A DNA stretch of 15,621 bases from Oscillospiraceae bacterium (lineage in GTDB: Bacteria; Bacillota; Clostridia; Oscillospirales; Ruminococcaceae). A program made the position numbers and the translations under genes. Within the stretch, counting starts at the first letter, position 1, and every line of letters begins with the position of its first letter. Location of the stretch: positions 1 through 15,621 of the forward strand of contig RKCM01000225.1 in the NCBI GenBank assembly GCA_014858325.1. The letters are read 5' to 3'. The notes under the pieces were generated by a model. The model was not told where the DNA came from. It made no database searches and saw nothing but the letters and a program-made list of their open reading frames with translations. This document shows positions 1 through 7,905 of this stretch, one piece after another.

Positions 1-1712
1 CTGCATCCACGGAGACGCCCGCCGACAGCGGCAGCGCCGGAGAAAACCTCTCGGGGCATTATCAGATCGACAACACCTCGTCCGCCCTCCTGGCCGAGAC
101 GGGCGACGCAGGCACGGAGTATCAGGACAGCACCCTCTTTTTGGGCGATTCCAACACCGTCCGCCTGTACAACAACGGCCTGATCTCGCTGCAGCAGTTC
201 TGCGCAAAAGAGGGCATCGGCACGCAGGTGGCACTGAACGAGGGCATCGTGACCTTTAAGAAGGACAGCAGCCACTATACCATCCCTCAGGCCGTGGCCA
301 TGATGAAGCCCCGCCGGGTGGTGATGACCTTCGGCACCAACGACACCGGCATGGCGGTGGAGGATTTCATTGCCAACTACACCGCGCTGGTGCAGGCCAT
401 CCAGGCAAGCTACCCTTATACCGATATCATTGTGAACACGGTGCCTCCCATCCCGGAAAACCACTCCAACTACCCCCACATGGACCAGGAGAAGATCGAC
501 GATTTCAATATGGCGCTACTGAATATGTGCGAGCAGCTGGGTGTGAAGTTCCTGAACACTGCCGAGGCCCTCAAGGGGACCAATGGCTACGGCAACCCCG
601 ATTATTACACCGAGGGCGACATCCACCTCAAAGGGGCGGGCCTCAAGGCAGCGCTGAGCTACCTGCGCACCCACGCCTACCAGACGGATGACCGCCGCCC
701 GGACACCAACAACGTCCCCACCCGCACTATGGAGTATGTCTCCAACCCCAGCTCTGCCGTGGCAGCCCCCAGCTCGGAATCTGTGAGCGAGAGCGCCAGC
801 CTGAGCGAATCCACCAGTGAGGCCCCCTCTTCCAGCGAGAACCCGGCATCCAGCGCCAGCTCCGAATCTTCCAGCAGCTCAACGGCGCAGGAAGCAAAGT
901 ACGAGGCGCACTATCGGGTGGAAAAGAGCGGCGGCGGCACCCTGAGCACCGGCGACAGCAAGGGCAACAACTCGGTGAGCTATTCGGTAAACGACCCTGC
1001 CAAATCCATCACCGTGACGGCAGTGCCCGCCGAAGGCCACGTCTTTGTCAGGTGGAGCGACGGTGAGACCAGCAAGACCCGTACGGATACGAATTTCAAG
1101 CAGAATCTCGATGTTACCGCCATCTTCGGCGAAGCGTCGGTCAAGATCAGCGCTGAGGGCCACGCCACCATCGGAAGTGCCTTCACCTTTAAGGCAAGCC
1201 TCAGCGGCAAGTACGCCAGCGCGGAGCATCTGCACTGGTACGCCAACGGCGAGGAGATCAAAGCCGCTGCCGGTATGACCAGCATCACCGTCAAGGTGGA
1301 CGAATCCATGGCCAGCGGCTCCTATAAGATCCACGCTGCCATCGTCTACAACGGCACCACCGTCAGCAGCAATACGCTGACCATCTCCGTCAGCAACGTT
1401 TCCGCGCCGGAGTCGAAGCCTGCCGCTTCCTCCGGCAGTACATCTGAGAGCAGCAGCTCTTCGGGCAGTTCCTCTTCGTCCGGCGCATCCAGCGAGAACC
1501 ACAGCACGTCCGCCAGCGAATCGACGGCAGCTTCTTCCTCGCACAGCGAGTCTTCCGGCGAGAGCAAGGCGGAATCGTCCAGCGAGTCCAAGAGTGAATC
1601 GAAGACGGAATCCAAAGCAGAGAGCGCTTCTTCCTCGGAGAATGACGCAGCGTCTGCCTCCACTTCCACGGAAGCTTCTGCCAGTAAGGAAGCTCCGAGC
1701 ACGGCAGCGTAA
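1..1712 (+). CDS. SGNH/GDSL-family hydrolase with serine-rich linkers and repeat/Ig-like domains (5' end outside window)
   Basis: The reading frame is open from base 3, so the N-terminus and any signal peptide lie upstream of the window. A TTG at 141 falls inside the first catalytic block and is not the real start. An SGNH-hydrolase core is visible: block I FLGDSNT (nucleophile Ser at 150-152), block III GTND (333-344) and the C-terminal catalytic His in GDIHLKGAG (His codon 624-626). The usual DxxH Asp is replaced by Gly, with an Asp one residue closer to the His. After the core come a Ser/Glu/Ala-rich linker (about 740-895), an InlB-B-repeat-like module ending GHVFVRWSDG...VTAIF (about 897-1130), an Ig-like beta domain (about 1138-1400) and a second Ser-rich tail to the stop. 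There is no LPXTG motif or C-terminal membrane anchor. The architecture suggests a secreted or surface esterase/lipase-like enzyme acting on cell-envelope or extracellular polymer; the substrate is unknown. Confidence 0.8.
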   Translation, partial: ASTETPADSGSAGENLSGHYQIDNTSSALLAETGDAGTEYQDSTLFLGDSNTVRLYNNGLISLQQFCAKEGIGTQVALNEGIVTFKKDSSHYTIPQAVAMMKPRRVVMTFGTNDTGMAVEDFIANYTALVQAIQASYPYTDIIVNTVPPIPENHSNYPHMDQEKIDDFNMALLNMCEQLGVKFLNTAEALKGTNGYGNPDYYTEGDIHLKGAGLKAALSYLRTHAYQTDDRRPDTNNVPTRTMEYVSNPSSAVAAPSSESVSESASLSESTSEAPSSSENPASSASSESSSSSTAQEAKYEAHYRVEKSGGGTLSTGDSKGNNSVSYSVNDPAKSITVTAVPAEGHVFVRWSDGETSKTRTDTNFKQNLDVTAIFGEASVKISAEGHATIGSAFTFKASLSGKYASAEHLHWYANGEEIKAAAGMTSITVKVDESMASGSYKIHAAIVYNGTTVSSNTLTISVSNVSAPESKPAASSGSTSESSSSSGSSSSSGASSENHSTSASESTAASSSHSESSGESKAESSSESKSESKTESKAESASSSENDAASASTSTEASASKEAPSTAA

Positions 1713-1720
1713 GGTGCAAA

Positions 1721-1757
1721 CCTTTCCGCCTTCCGCCGCATAGGCTGGGCGGAGAGG
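1721..1757 (+). promoter_or_regulatory. Hairpin overlapping the ribosome site of the 74-aa gene
   Basis: CCTTTCCGCC (1721-1730) can pair with GGCGGAGAGG (1748-1757), giving a 10-bp stem with one G-U pair and a 17-nt loop. The 3' arm covers the first part of the GAGGAGG ribosome site (1754-1760) of the next gene. No T-run follows, so it is not a good terminator. It could dampen translation of the small protein or be a processing site; role inferred. Confidence 0.3.
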
Positions 1758-1767
1758 AGGCGAGCCC

Positions 1768-1992
1768 ATGCTTGAAGAAACACAAAATGTTTCGGGTCTG
1801 CCGGGCGCGGAAGACGTGACCGACGGCAATGTGGACTATTACGAAATGGACTGGGAGAACATCGAAAACGGTGCCACCGAGGAGCAGATGCAAAAGTGTA
1901 TTGCAAAGGCCTGCGGCGATACCAGCGCCCGCTGCGCGGACAATGACCCCGCGCAGACCGACGCCGGCGTTTACGAGATCACCCAGGAATGA
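1768..1992 (+). CDS. Small acidic protein of unknown function (74 aa)
   Basis: This short reading frame begins with ATG preceded by a strong GAGGAGG ribosome site (1754-1760) at 7-nt spacing. It lies 55 bases after the hydrolase stop and in the same direction, which supports a real gene. The product is strongly acidic (many Asp/Glu), has no signal peptide or membrane segment, and contains two Cys in a short central stretch (CIAKACGD) plus a third a few residues later, in ARCAD. I do not recognise the family. The spacing of the cysteines does not match a standard zinc finger. It may share the hydrolase transcript or be read with the downstream HAD gene, although a hairpin lies between them. 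Function cannot be assigned. Confidence 0.6.
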   Translation: MLEETQNVSGLPGAEDVTDGNVDYYEMDWENIENGATEEQMQKCIAKACGDTSARCADNDPAQTDAGVYEITQE

Positions 1993-2004
1993 ACCAAAAA
2001 TGCG

Positions 2005-2035
2005 GAAGCCAGCTCTGCCGGGCGGGGCTGGCTTC
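2005..2035 (+). terminator. Possible terminator or processing hairpin
   Basis: GAAGCCAGC (2005-2013) and GCTGGCTTC (2027-2035) form a perfect 9-bp stem with a 13-nt loop, just after the stop of the 74-aa gene. The following sequence (TCTCGCTGTT) has only a weak T-content, so termination may be partial. It separates the hydrolase/74-aa pair from the HAD gene. Confidence 0.4.
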
Positions 2036-2064
2036 TCGCTGTTACCAAAAGAGGGGAGTACGTT

Positions 2065-2805
2065 ATGGCAAAATACTATTGCGTCCTGTTTGACGCGGAC
2101 AATACGCTGCTGAACTTTGATGCAGCAGAGAACAAAGCTCTGGCCGAAACGCTGGTGAACTACGGCATCGAGCCCGACGCCGAGACGGTGCAGACCTACC
2201 GCACCATCAACAGCGAGCTGTGGAAGCAGCTGGAAAAAGGCCAGATCCGGCGCGAGAAGCTGATGAGCGAGCGCTTCACCCGCTTCCTCAAGGCCATTGA
2301 TGCAGCGGGCAACGGGGCCGAAATGAACCGCTTCTATCTCGACCGCCTTTCCACCCACCCGGATCTGATGGCCGCCAATGTGCTGGATGTGATGAGCGAG
2401 CTGGCAGAGGTGGCAACGCTGGCCATCGTGACCAATGGCTTTGAACGGGTGCAGAGCCGCCGTGTGGCGGAATCCGGCCTGGCCCCCTTCCTGGAGGATG
2501 TTTTTATTTCCGAGAAGCTGGACGCCGAGAAGCCCAACCGCAAAATTTTTGATACGGCCCTGCGGAGCCTGGGCGTCGAGAACCGGGAGCACGTTCTGGT
2601 GGTGGGTGACAGCCTGACCAGTGACATTCAGGGGGGCATCAACGCCGGGCTGGATACCTGCTGGTTCAACCCCAGTCACGCCGAAAACTCCGGCAAGGTC
2701 TGCCCCACCTACGAGATCGCAGACCTCGAAGAGCTGTACCCGCTGGTGATGGAGCCGGAAGAACTGGCCAATGTGGGCCAGAAGCACCGCCGCCACCAGC
2801 TGTAA
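2065..2805 (+). CDS. yjjG: HAD-family 5'-nucleotidase, YjjG/YfnB type
   Basis: A 246-residue cytosolic HAD hydrolase. Motif I is LFDADNTL, with nucleophile Asp10 and general acid Asp12. Motif II is IVTNG (Thr124), the motif III Lys is near 156 in DAEKPNRKIFD, and motif IV is VVGDSLTSDIQGG (Asp182, Asp187). An alpha-helical C1 cap lies between motifs I and II. Length and the opening FDADNTLLNFDAAE fit the YjjG/YfnB subfamily, which dephosphorylates nucleoside monophosphates including non-canonical pyrimidines (house-cleaning). The ATG is preceded by GAGGGGAG at 2051-2058. It ends 21 bases before the ABC-F gene and is probably co-transcribed with it. The exact substrate is inferred from the family; phosphoglycolate or other small phosphates remain possible. 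Confidence 0.85.
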   Translation: MAKYYCVLFDADNTLLNFDAAENKALAETLVNYGIEPDAETVQTYRTINSELWKQLEKGQIRREKLMSERFTRFLKAIDAAGNGAEMNRFYLDRLSTHPDLMAANVLDVMSELAEVATLAIVTNGFERVQSRRVAESGLAPFLEDVFISEKLDAEKPNRKIFDTALRSLGVENREHVLVVGDSLTSDIQGGINAGLDTCWFNPSHAENSGKVCPTYEIADLEELYPLVMEPEELANVGQKHRRHQL

Positions 2806-2826
2806 GAGAATGGATAGAGAATACGT

Positions 2827-4719
2827 ATGCTGATTCATCTGGAAAAACTGGGAAAGACCTTTGGCGAAAAGGTCGTGCTGCACGATGTGACCGCCAGCGT
2901 GGAAAAAGAAGACCGCATTGGCATCGTTGGGCAAAACGGTGCGGGCAAGACCACCTTGCTGAAGATATTGACCGGCGAATATACCGATTACGACGGCGAG
3001 TTCAGTGTGACCCATGGCGTGACGCTGGGGTATCTGGAACAGAACGCGAAGCTCGATGCAGCGCTGGATATTTACGGCGAGATGCGCTCCACCTTTGCGC
3101 CGGTGCTGGATGCCATGGCGCAGATGCAGATCTTGGAGCGCAAAATGGCCGCAGCGCCCGACGACGCCGCACTGCTGGAGCAGCACGATGCGCTGCAGAA
3201 TGTCATCGACGCGGCCGACGGCTACAATATGGATGTCAACATCAAAAAGGTGCTGTCCGGCATGGGCTTCCCCCAGAACACCTGGGAGAAGAACGTGGGC
3301 GTCCTCTCGGGCGGCGAGCTGACCCGGCTGCGGCTGGCAAAGCTGCTGCTGGAAAAGCCGGATGTCCTGATCCTGGACGAGCCCACCAACCACCTGGATT
3401 TTGCGACCATGGAGTGGCTGGAAAATTACCTCAAGGGCTACTCCGGGGCGGTGCTGGTGGTCAGCCACGACCGCTACTTCCTCGATAATGTCTGTACCAA
3501 GATCTGGGAGGTCTCCTTCCAGACCATGACCACCTACAAGGGCAATTTCTCAGCCTATCTGCCCCAGAAGGAGGCCGCCGATGCGCTGCGACAGAAGCAG
3601 CATGACGCCGACGTGGCGCTGGCCGAAAAGTTGCAGGATTATGTGGACCGCAACCTCGTGCGCGCCTCCACGACCAAAATGGCCCAGAGCCGCCGCAGGC
3701 AGCTGGAAAAGCTGGAGATCACCGAGGCCCCCAAGGATGAGACCAACCAGCTCAAATTCCGCTTCGAGTACGATGTGGAACCCTGGAATGAGCTGGTGCT
3801 GATGAAGAACCTGACCATTAAGATCGGCGACCACACCCTGCTGGAGCCCTTTACCTACACCGTCTGCCGGGGCCAGCGGCTCATCATCGCAGGCCCCAAC
3901 GGTGCGGGTAAATCCACATTGATGCAGGTGCTGGACGGCAAGCGCCGCCCCTCCGGCGGCATGGTCCGCCTTGGCACCGGCGCGCGGCCCAGCATCTTTG
4001 CCCAGCAGCAGAACCGTCTGGGTGCGGGACGGGTCATCGATGTCATCTGGAACAAGTATCCCCGTATGACCGAGCTGGAGGTCCGCAGCCATCTGGCCAA
4101 GCTGGGCTTCCGGGGCGAGACGGTGTTCAAGCCCTGCGAGGCCCTTTCCGGCGGCGAGCTGGCTCGCCTGCGCTTTGCGGAGATCGTACTGGAACGGCCC
4201 AATCTGCTGTTTCTGGACGAGCCCACCAACCATCTGGACATCTACACCCGTGAGAACCTGACGGAGGCGCTCGCTGCCTACACGGGCACGTTGCTGATGG
4301 TTACCCACGACCGCCATCTGATGAACAGTCTGGCCTGCCCGATCCTTTATCTCGAAGACGGCAAGGCTACGCTCTACCCCAGCTACGACGCTCTGATGGG
4401 CCGCTCTGCCCCCGCACCGGCGGTGGAAAAGAGCGCAGAGCCTGCCAAACAGGGCTATGGCAAGGAGCAGCGCCGCCGCCGGGCCGAGCTGCGGGCCAAG
4501 ATCAAGGCCTGCGAGGACGAGATGGAGGCCTGCGGGGCCCGGGAAGTGGAGCTGGACAACGAGATCAACTCCCCGGAAGTGTACAACGACCCCCAGCTGC
4601 TCCGCCAGAAGAGCGACGAGCTCTCCGACCTGCGCTTCCATCAGGAAGAACTGTTTGCTGCATGGGAAGCCGCCATGGAAGAACAGGAGCAGTACGAGCA
4701 GGCAAATGCCGACGAATAA
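2827..4719 (+). CDS. ABC-F family ATPase (Uup/YdiF-like, ribosome-associated)
   Basis: 630 residues with two ABC nucleotide-binding domains and no membrane segments, the layout of ABC-F proteins, which bind the ribosomal E site and ease stalled translation. NBD1 has Walker A GQNGAGKTT (35-43), signature LSGGE (160-164) and Walker B LILDEPTNHLD (181-191). NBD2 has GPNGAGKST (356-364), LSGGE (440-444) and LFLDEPTNHLD (461-471). The charged helical linker between them (about 240-320) is the P-site-tRNA-interaction region. A C-terminal coiled coil (about 545-625) resembles the Uup/YdiF CTD. Both Walker B glutamates are present, so both sites should hydrolyse ATP. It is probably a housekeeping translation factor rather than an antibiotic-resistance protein; that cannot be settled by eye. 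The ribosome site before the ATG is weak (GAGAAT). Confidence 0.92.
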   Translation: MLIHLEKLGKTFGEKVVLHDVTASVEKEDRIGIVGQNGAGKTTLLKILTGEYTDYDGEFSVTHGVTLGYLEQNAKLDAALDIYGEMRSTFAPVLDAMAQMQILERKMAAAPDDAALLEQHDALQNVIDAADGYNMDVNIKKVLSGMGFPQNTWEKNVGVLSGGELTRLRLAKLLLEKPDVLILDEPTNHLDFATMEWLENYLKGYSGAVLVVSHDRYFLDNVCTKIWEVSFQTMTTYKGNFSAYLPQKEAADALRQKQHDADVALAEKLQDYVDRNLVRASTTKMAQSRRRQLEKLEITEAPKDETNQLKFRFEYDVEPWNELVLMKNLTIKIGDHTLLEPFTYTVCRGQRLIIAGPNGAGKSTLMQVLDGKRRPSGGMVRLGTGARPSIFAQQQNRLGAGRVIDVIWNKYPRMTELEVRSHLAKLGFRGETVFKPCEALSGGELARLRFAEIVLERPNLLFLDEPTNHLDIYTRENLTEALAAYTGTLLMVTHDRHLMNSLACPILYLEDGKATLYPSYDALMGRSAPAPAVEKSAEPAKQGYGKEQRRRRAELRAKIKACEDEMEACGAREVELDNEINSPEVYNDPQLLRQKSDELSDLRFHQEELFAAWEAAMEEQEQYEQANADE

Positions 4720-4759
4720 GCCGAGGAAACCCATCGGATACGGAAAAGAGGAGGGAACC

Positions 4760-5302
4760 ATGGCCAAACAGCCGCACAAAAACAGCAAAGCGCACCACAT
4801 CGCCCTTTCGGGCCTGTTGTTTGCGCTGGCAATGGCCCTCTCTTTTGTGGAGGGCAGCCTGGTCATCCCGGGGCTTTTGCCGGGCATGAAGCTGGGGCTT
4901 GCCAACATCGTGGTCATGTACGCATTGTTCTTCATGGGGGCAAAGCAGGCGCTGGTGCTGGATGTGCTGAAAGCCTTTTTCGTTTTCCTCGTCTCGGGGT
5001 GGACGGCAGGCTTTCTCTCTCTGTGCGGCGGTTTGCTGTCCCTTTTGGTGATGTGGGTGCTGTATTACCATTTCCCGGTGCGGCCGACCTGGTATATCCT
5101 CTCGGTGTGCGGGGCGCTGGCCCACAATGTCGGCCAGTTGCTGGGGGCCAGCGTGGTGCTCTCCTCAGCCATGTCGCTCTATTATGCGCCGGTGATGCTG
5201 GTGCTGGGCCTTGTGATGGGCGCGCTGACGTCCGTGACGCTCCGGGCCATCCTGCCCGCGCTGGGGCGGCTTGGCTACAACACCCGCGAAAAACGGGGCT
5301 AG
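4760..5302 (+). CDS. Gx transporter family protein (heptaprenyl diphosphate synthase component I-like)
   Basis: The start is ATG at 4760, set by GAGGAGGGA at 4748-4756; an open frame running from 4457 is only overlap with the ABC-F gene. The 180-residue product is very hydrophobic, with about five membrane segments after a basic N-terminus (MAKQPHKNSKAHHIALSG). It shows the family's LPGMKLGLANIVVMYALFFMG region and a conserved late segment HNVGQLLGAS. These identify the Hpre_diP_synt_I / Gx transporter family, which resembles ECF-type S components and was named after a proposed role in heptaprenyl diphosphate synthesis. Its usual partners (NusG-II-like and FMN-binding proteins) are not seen here. 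It ends 12 bases before the -35 of the lon promoter, so it probably closes the preceding transcript. Transport substrate unknown. Confidence 0.82.
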   Translation: MAKQPHKNSKAHHIALSGLLFALAMALSFVEGSLVIPGLLPGMKLGLANIVVMYALFFMGAKQALVLDVLKAFFVFLVSGWTAGFLSLCGGLLSLLVMWVLYYHFPVRPTWYILSVCGALAHNVGQLLGASVVLSSAMSLYYAPVMLVLGLVMGALTSVTLRAILPALGRLGYNTREKRG

Positions 5303-5314
5303 ACCCGGTTTCGG

Positions 5315-5343
5315 TTGCAAGCACCATGGTTTTCCGTTATAAT
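5315..5343 (+). promoter_or_regulatory. Sigma-A promoter for the lon operon
   Basis: TTGCAA (5315-5320), a 17-base spacer and a perfect TATAAT (5338-5343) sit between the Gx-transporter gene and lon. The predicted start is near 5350, giving a leader of roughly 80 nt. No CtsR-type direct heptamers or CIRCE inverted repeat are visible next to it. Confidence 0.8.
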
Positions 5344-5377
5344 AGAATGAATCCAGAAAAAGATACCCTACAAAAAA

Positions 5378-5418
5378 GCTGCCCTGTTTTGGAGCGACGC
5401 GCGCTCCCCCGGGCGGCT
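5378..5418 (+). promoter_or_regulatory. Nested stem-loop in the lon leader, abutting the ribosome site
   Basis: AGCTGCCC (5378-5385) pairs with GGGCGGCT (5411-5418, one G-U). It encloses an inner GGAGCG/CGCTCC stem (5391-5396 with 5402-5407) with a 5-nt loop. The outer stem ends directly before the GGGAGG ribosome site. No T-run follows, so this is a structured leader rather than a terminator. A role in mRNA stability or heat-dependent translation is conjecture. Confidence 0.35.
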
Positions 5419-5432
5419 GGGAGGTTTGCAAT

Positions 5433-7889
5433 ATGTCTGAAAAAGTGACCATCAAGGTGGAGCGGAATATGCTCCATCTTCCCGCCATCGCCCTGCGCGG
5501 GCTGGTGGTGTTCCCCAACAATCTGCTCCATTTTGAGGTGGGCCGTGAAAAGAGCATCGCCGCCGTGGAGTGGGCTATGAGCAATAACTCCGATGTTTTC
5601 CTCGTCGCTCAGAAAGAGATGAAAGTGGAAGACCCGGGTGCTTCGGACCTGTACACCTACGGTGTCGTGGCCGAGATCAAGCAGGTGATGCGGGTGTCGG
5701 ACGACCTCGTCCGCATCCTTGTGGAGGGCAAGTACCGCGCCAAGCTGACGAGCCTGGACAACGACGGCAGCTTCCTGCTGGCCTCGGTTCGCCCAGCCCC
5801 GGTGCGCCCCGCCAAGCCCGAAGAAGAACCCGAGCGGGATGTGCTGGTGCGGAACGTGAAGCAGAGCTTTGATAAGCTGCTGGCTCTCAACCCGCGCCTG
5901 GGCAAGGATGTGGTGTTCAACATCACCACCAGCAACGATCCCGCCTTCCTTGCAGAGTACATCCCGGCCAACCTCCTCTTCCGCTTTGAGGACAAACAGG
6001 CCATTCTGGACGAAGGCACCCTGATGGGCCGCCTGAGGCTGCTGATCGAGAAGATGCACCGCGAGCGCCGGATGATGGAGATCGACAAGGAGATCGCCCA
6101 GAAAGTGGACGAAGCGATGGACAAAAACCAGCGCGACTACTACCTCCACGAGCAGCTGCACATGATCAGCGAAGAACTGGGCGAGGACGACGATACCACC
6201 GCCGAAGCGGAGGAGTACCGCCGCAAGATCACGGCGCTGCACCTGGACGAGGAGCGGGAGAAAAAGCTGCTGAAGGAAGTGGACCGTCTGGCCAAGATGC
6301 AGAGCAGCAACCAGGAGGGAACGGTCATCCGCACCTATCTGGATACCTGCCTCGATCTGCCCTGGAATACCTTCACCGAGGACGACCTCGATATCGCCAA
6401 GGCCCAGCGCATCCTGGACCGCGATCACTACGGACTGAAAAAGGTGAAAGACCGCATCCTGGAGGTTTTGGCTGTCCGCAAGCTGGCCCCGGACGTCAAG
6501 GGCCAGATCATCTGCCTGGTCGGCCCTCCGGGTGTGGGCAAGACCAGCATTGCACGCTCCATCGCCGAAAGCCTGAACCGCAAATACGTCCGGCTGAGCC
6601 TGGGCGGCGTGCGGGATGAGGCGGAGATCCGCGGACACCGCCGCACCTACATCGGAGCCATGCCCGGCAAGATCATCACGGCAATGATTTCTGCCAAGAG
6701 CTCCAACCCCCTGATGCTGCTGGACGAGATCGACAAGCTGGCGGGCGATTTCCGGGGCGACCCGGCTGCCGCTCTGCTGGAAGCGCTGGACCCGGAGCAG
6801 AATGCCACCTTCAACGATCACTTCATTGATATGCCCTTTGACCTGAGCCATGTGCTTTTCATCACCACGGCCAACGATCTGAGCGCCATCCCGGGCCCTC
6901 TGCGCGACCGTATGGACGTCATCGAGCTGCCCAGCTATACCCGGGTGGAAAAATACAACATTGCCAAGAAGCATCTGGTGCCAAAGCAATTGGAGGCCAA
7001 CGGTCTGTCCGGCAAAGTCACCTTCTCCCAGAGTGCGCTGTACGGCATCATTGATGGCTATACCCGCGAGGCGGGCGTCCGCAACCTGGAACGCACCATT
7101 ACCAGTGTGCTGCGCAAGTGTGCCCGGAAGATCGCTTCCGGCGAAGCAGAGACCGTTGCCGTCACCAGCACCATGCTGGAAAAGCTGCTGGGCCCCCGCC
7201 TTGTAAAGCCGGAGTTCCTCAACCGTACCAATGCCATCGGTATCGCCAACGGTCTGGCATGGACCAGCATCGGCGGCGAGACTTTGCCCATTGAGGTGCA
7301 GGCCATCGACAACGGCAGCGGCAAGATCACCGTTACCGGCTCGCTGGGCGACGTGATGAAAGAGAGCGCCCAGCTGGCCGTCACCTACGCCCGCGTCCAT
7401 GCGGCAGAGTATGGCATCGACCCCGAGCGGCTGAAAAAGTGCGATCTGCATATTCACGCCCCGGAAGGCGCTGTGCCCAAGGACGGCCCCTCCGCCGGCG
7501 TCACCCTGACCACGGCCCTCATCTCCTGTTTGTCCGGCATCCCGGTGCGGGGCGATGTGGCCATGACGGGCGAGATCACCCTCCACGGCAATGTGCTGCC
7601 CATCGGCGGCCTGCGGGAAAAGAGCATGGCGGCCTACCGCGAGGGGATGAAGACCGTCCTCATCCCGAAGGACAATGTCTCCGATCTGTACGAGGTGGAC
7701 GATGAGGTGAAGAAGAACCTCGAATTTTTGCCGATGGCCAATCTCTCGCAGGTGTTGAGCGCGGCGCTGCTCAAACCGAAGGCCGCTGCCAGCCATCACT
7801 CCCGCACCACCAAAAAGACGGCCAAACCCACCGACGCAGCCGTTCTGCCCCAGACAGCGGACAAACCGCAGTCCGGCGCGGTCTGCTGA
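5433..7889 (+). CDS. lon: ATP-dependent protease Lon (LonA)
   Basis: Full-length cytosolic LonA, 818 residues. The N-terminal substrate-binding domain (about 10-200) is followed by a helical region (200-330). The AAA+ module has Walker A GPPGVGKT (364-371), Walker B LMLLDEID (427-434) and a sensor-1 region ITTAND. The C-terminal serine protease domain has catalytic Ser687 in PKDGPSAG and Lys730 in GGLREKS. Lon unfolds and degrades misfolded and regulatory proteins. A short low-complexity, basic/Thr-Ala tail follows residue 780. The ATG has GGGAGG about 8 bases upstream and an excellent promoter at 5315-5343. engB follows after 16 bases, the same order as in Bacillus. All catalytic residues are intact. 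Confidence 0.97.
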   Translation: MSEKVTIKVERNMLHLPAIALRGLVVFPNNLLHFEVGREKSIAAVEWAMSNNSDVFLVAQKEMKVEDPGASDLYTYGVVAEIKQVMRVSDDLVRILVEGKYRAKLTSLDNDGSFLLASVRPAPVRPAKPEEEPERDVLVRNVKQSFDKLLALNPRLGKDVVFNITTSNDPAFLAEYIPANLLFRFEDKQAILDEGTLMGRLRLLIEKMHRERRMMEIDKEIAQKVDEAMDKNQRDYYLHEQLHMISEELGEDDDTTAEAEEYRRKITALHLDEEREKKLLKEVDRLAKMQSSNQEGTVIRTYLDTCLDLPWNTFTEDDLDIAKAQRILDRDHYGLKKVKDRILEVLAVRKLAPDVKGQIICLVGPPGVGKTSIARSIAESLNRKYVRLSLGGVRDEAEIRGHRRTYIGAMPGKIITAMISAKSSNPLMLLDEIDKLAGDFRGDPAAALLEALDPEQNATFNDHFIDMPFDLSHVLFITTANDLSAIPGPLRDRMDVIELPSYTRVEKYNIAKKHLVPKQLEANGLSGKVTFSQSALYGIIDGYTREAGVRNLERTITSVLRKCARKIASGEAETVAVTSTMLEKLLGPRLVKPEFLNRTNAIGIANGLAWTSIGGETLPIEVQAIDNGSGKITVTGSLGDVMKESAQLAVTYARVHAAEYGIDPERLKKCDLHIHAPEGAVPKDGPSAGVTLTTALISCLSGIPVRGDVAMTGEITLHGNVLPIGGLREKSMAAYREGMKTVLIPKDNVSDLYEVDDEVKKNLEFLPMANLSQVLSAALLKPKAAASHHSRTTKKTAKPTDAAVLPQTADKPQSGAVC

Positions 7890-7905
7890 GAGGAAAGGAA
7901 GCGCT

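Noticed and set aside
1400..1700. Ser/Glu-rich repeats as a CRISPR or tandem DNA repeat
   Set aside because: Only low-complexity coding for Ser, Glu and Ala with varied codons; no regular repeat unit or spacer pattern.
1390..3468. Long minus-strand open frame (692 codons)
   Set aside because: It lies opposite the hydrolase, HAD and ABC-F genes, which have clear family motifs. The product is His/Gln/Gly-rich without domains, an effect of GC-rich codon bias.
4457..4759. Upstream extension of the Gx-transporter gene
   Set aside because: The extension overlaps the ABC-F coiled coil in another frame and is Arg/Pro/Ser-rich noise; a strong GAGGAGGGA site marks ATG 4760.
3550..4935. Minus-strand open frame of 461 codons opposite the ABC-F gene
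   Set aside because: Same antisense artefact; the ABC-F motifs are on the plus strand.
5337..7799. Minus-strand open frame of 820 codons opposite lon
   Set aside because: It mirrors the lon gene codon for codon, has no ribosome site and no recognisable domain; lon is beyond doubt on the plus strand.
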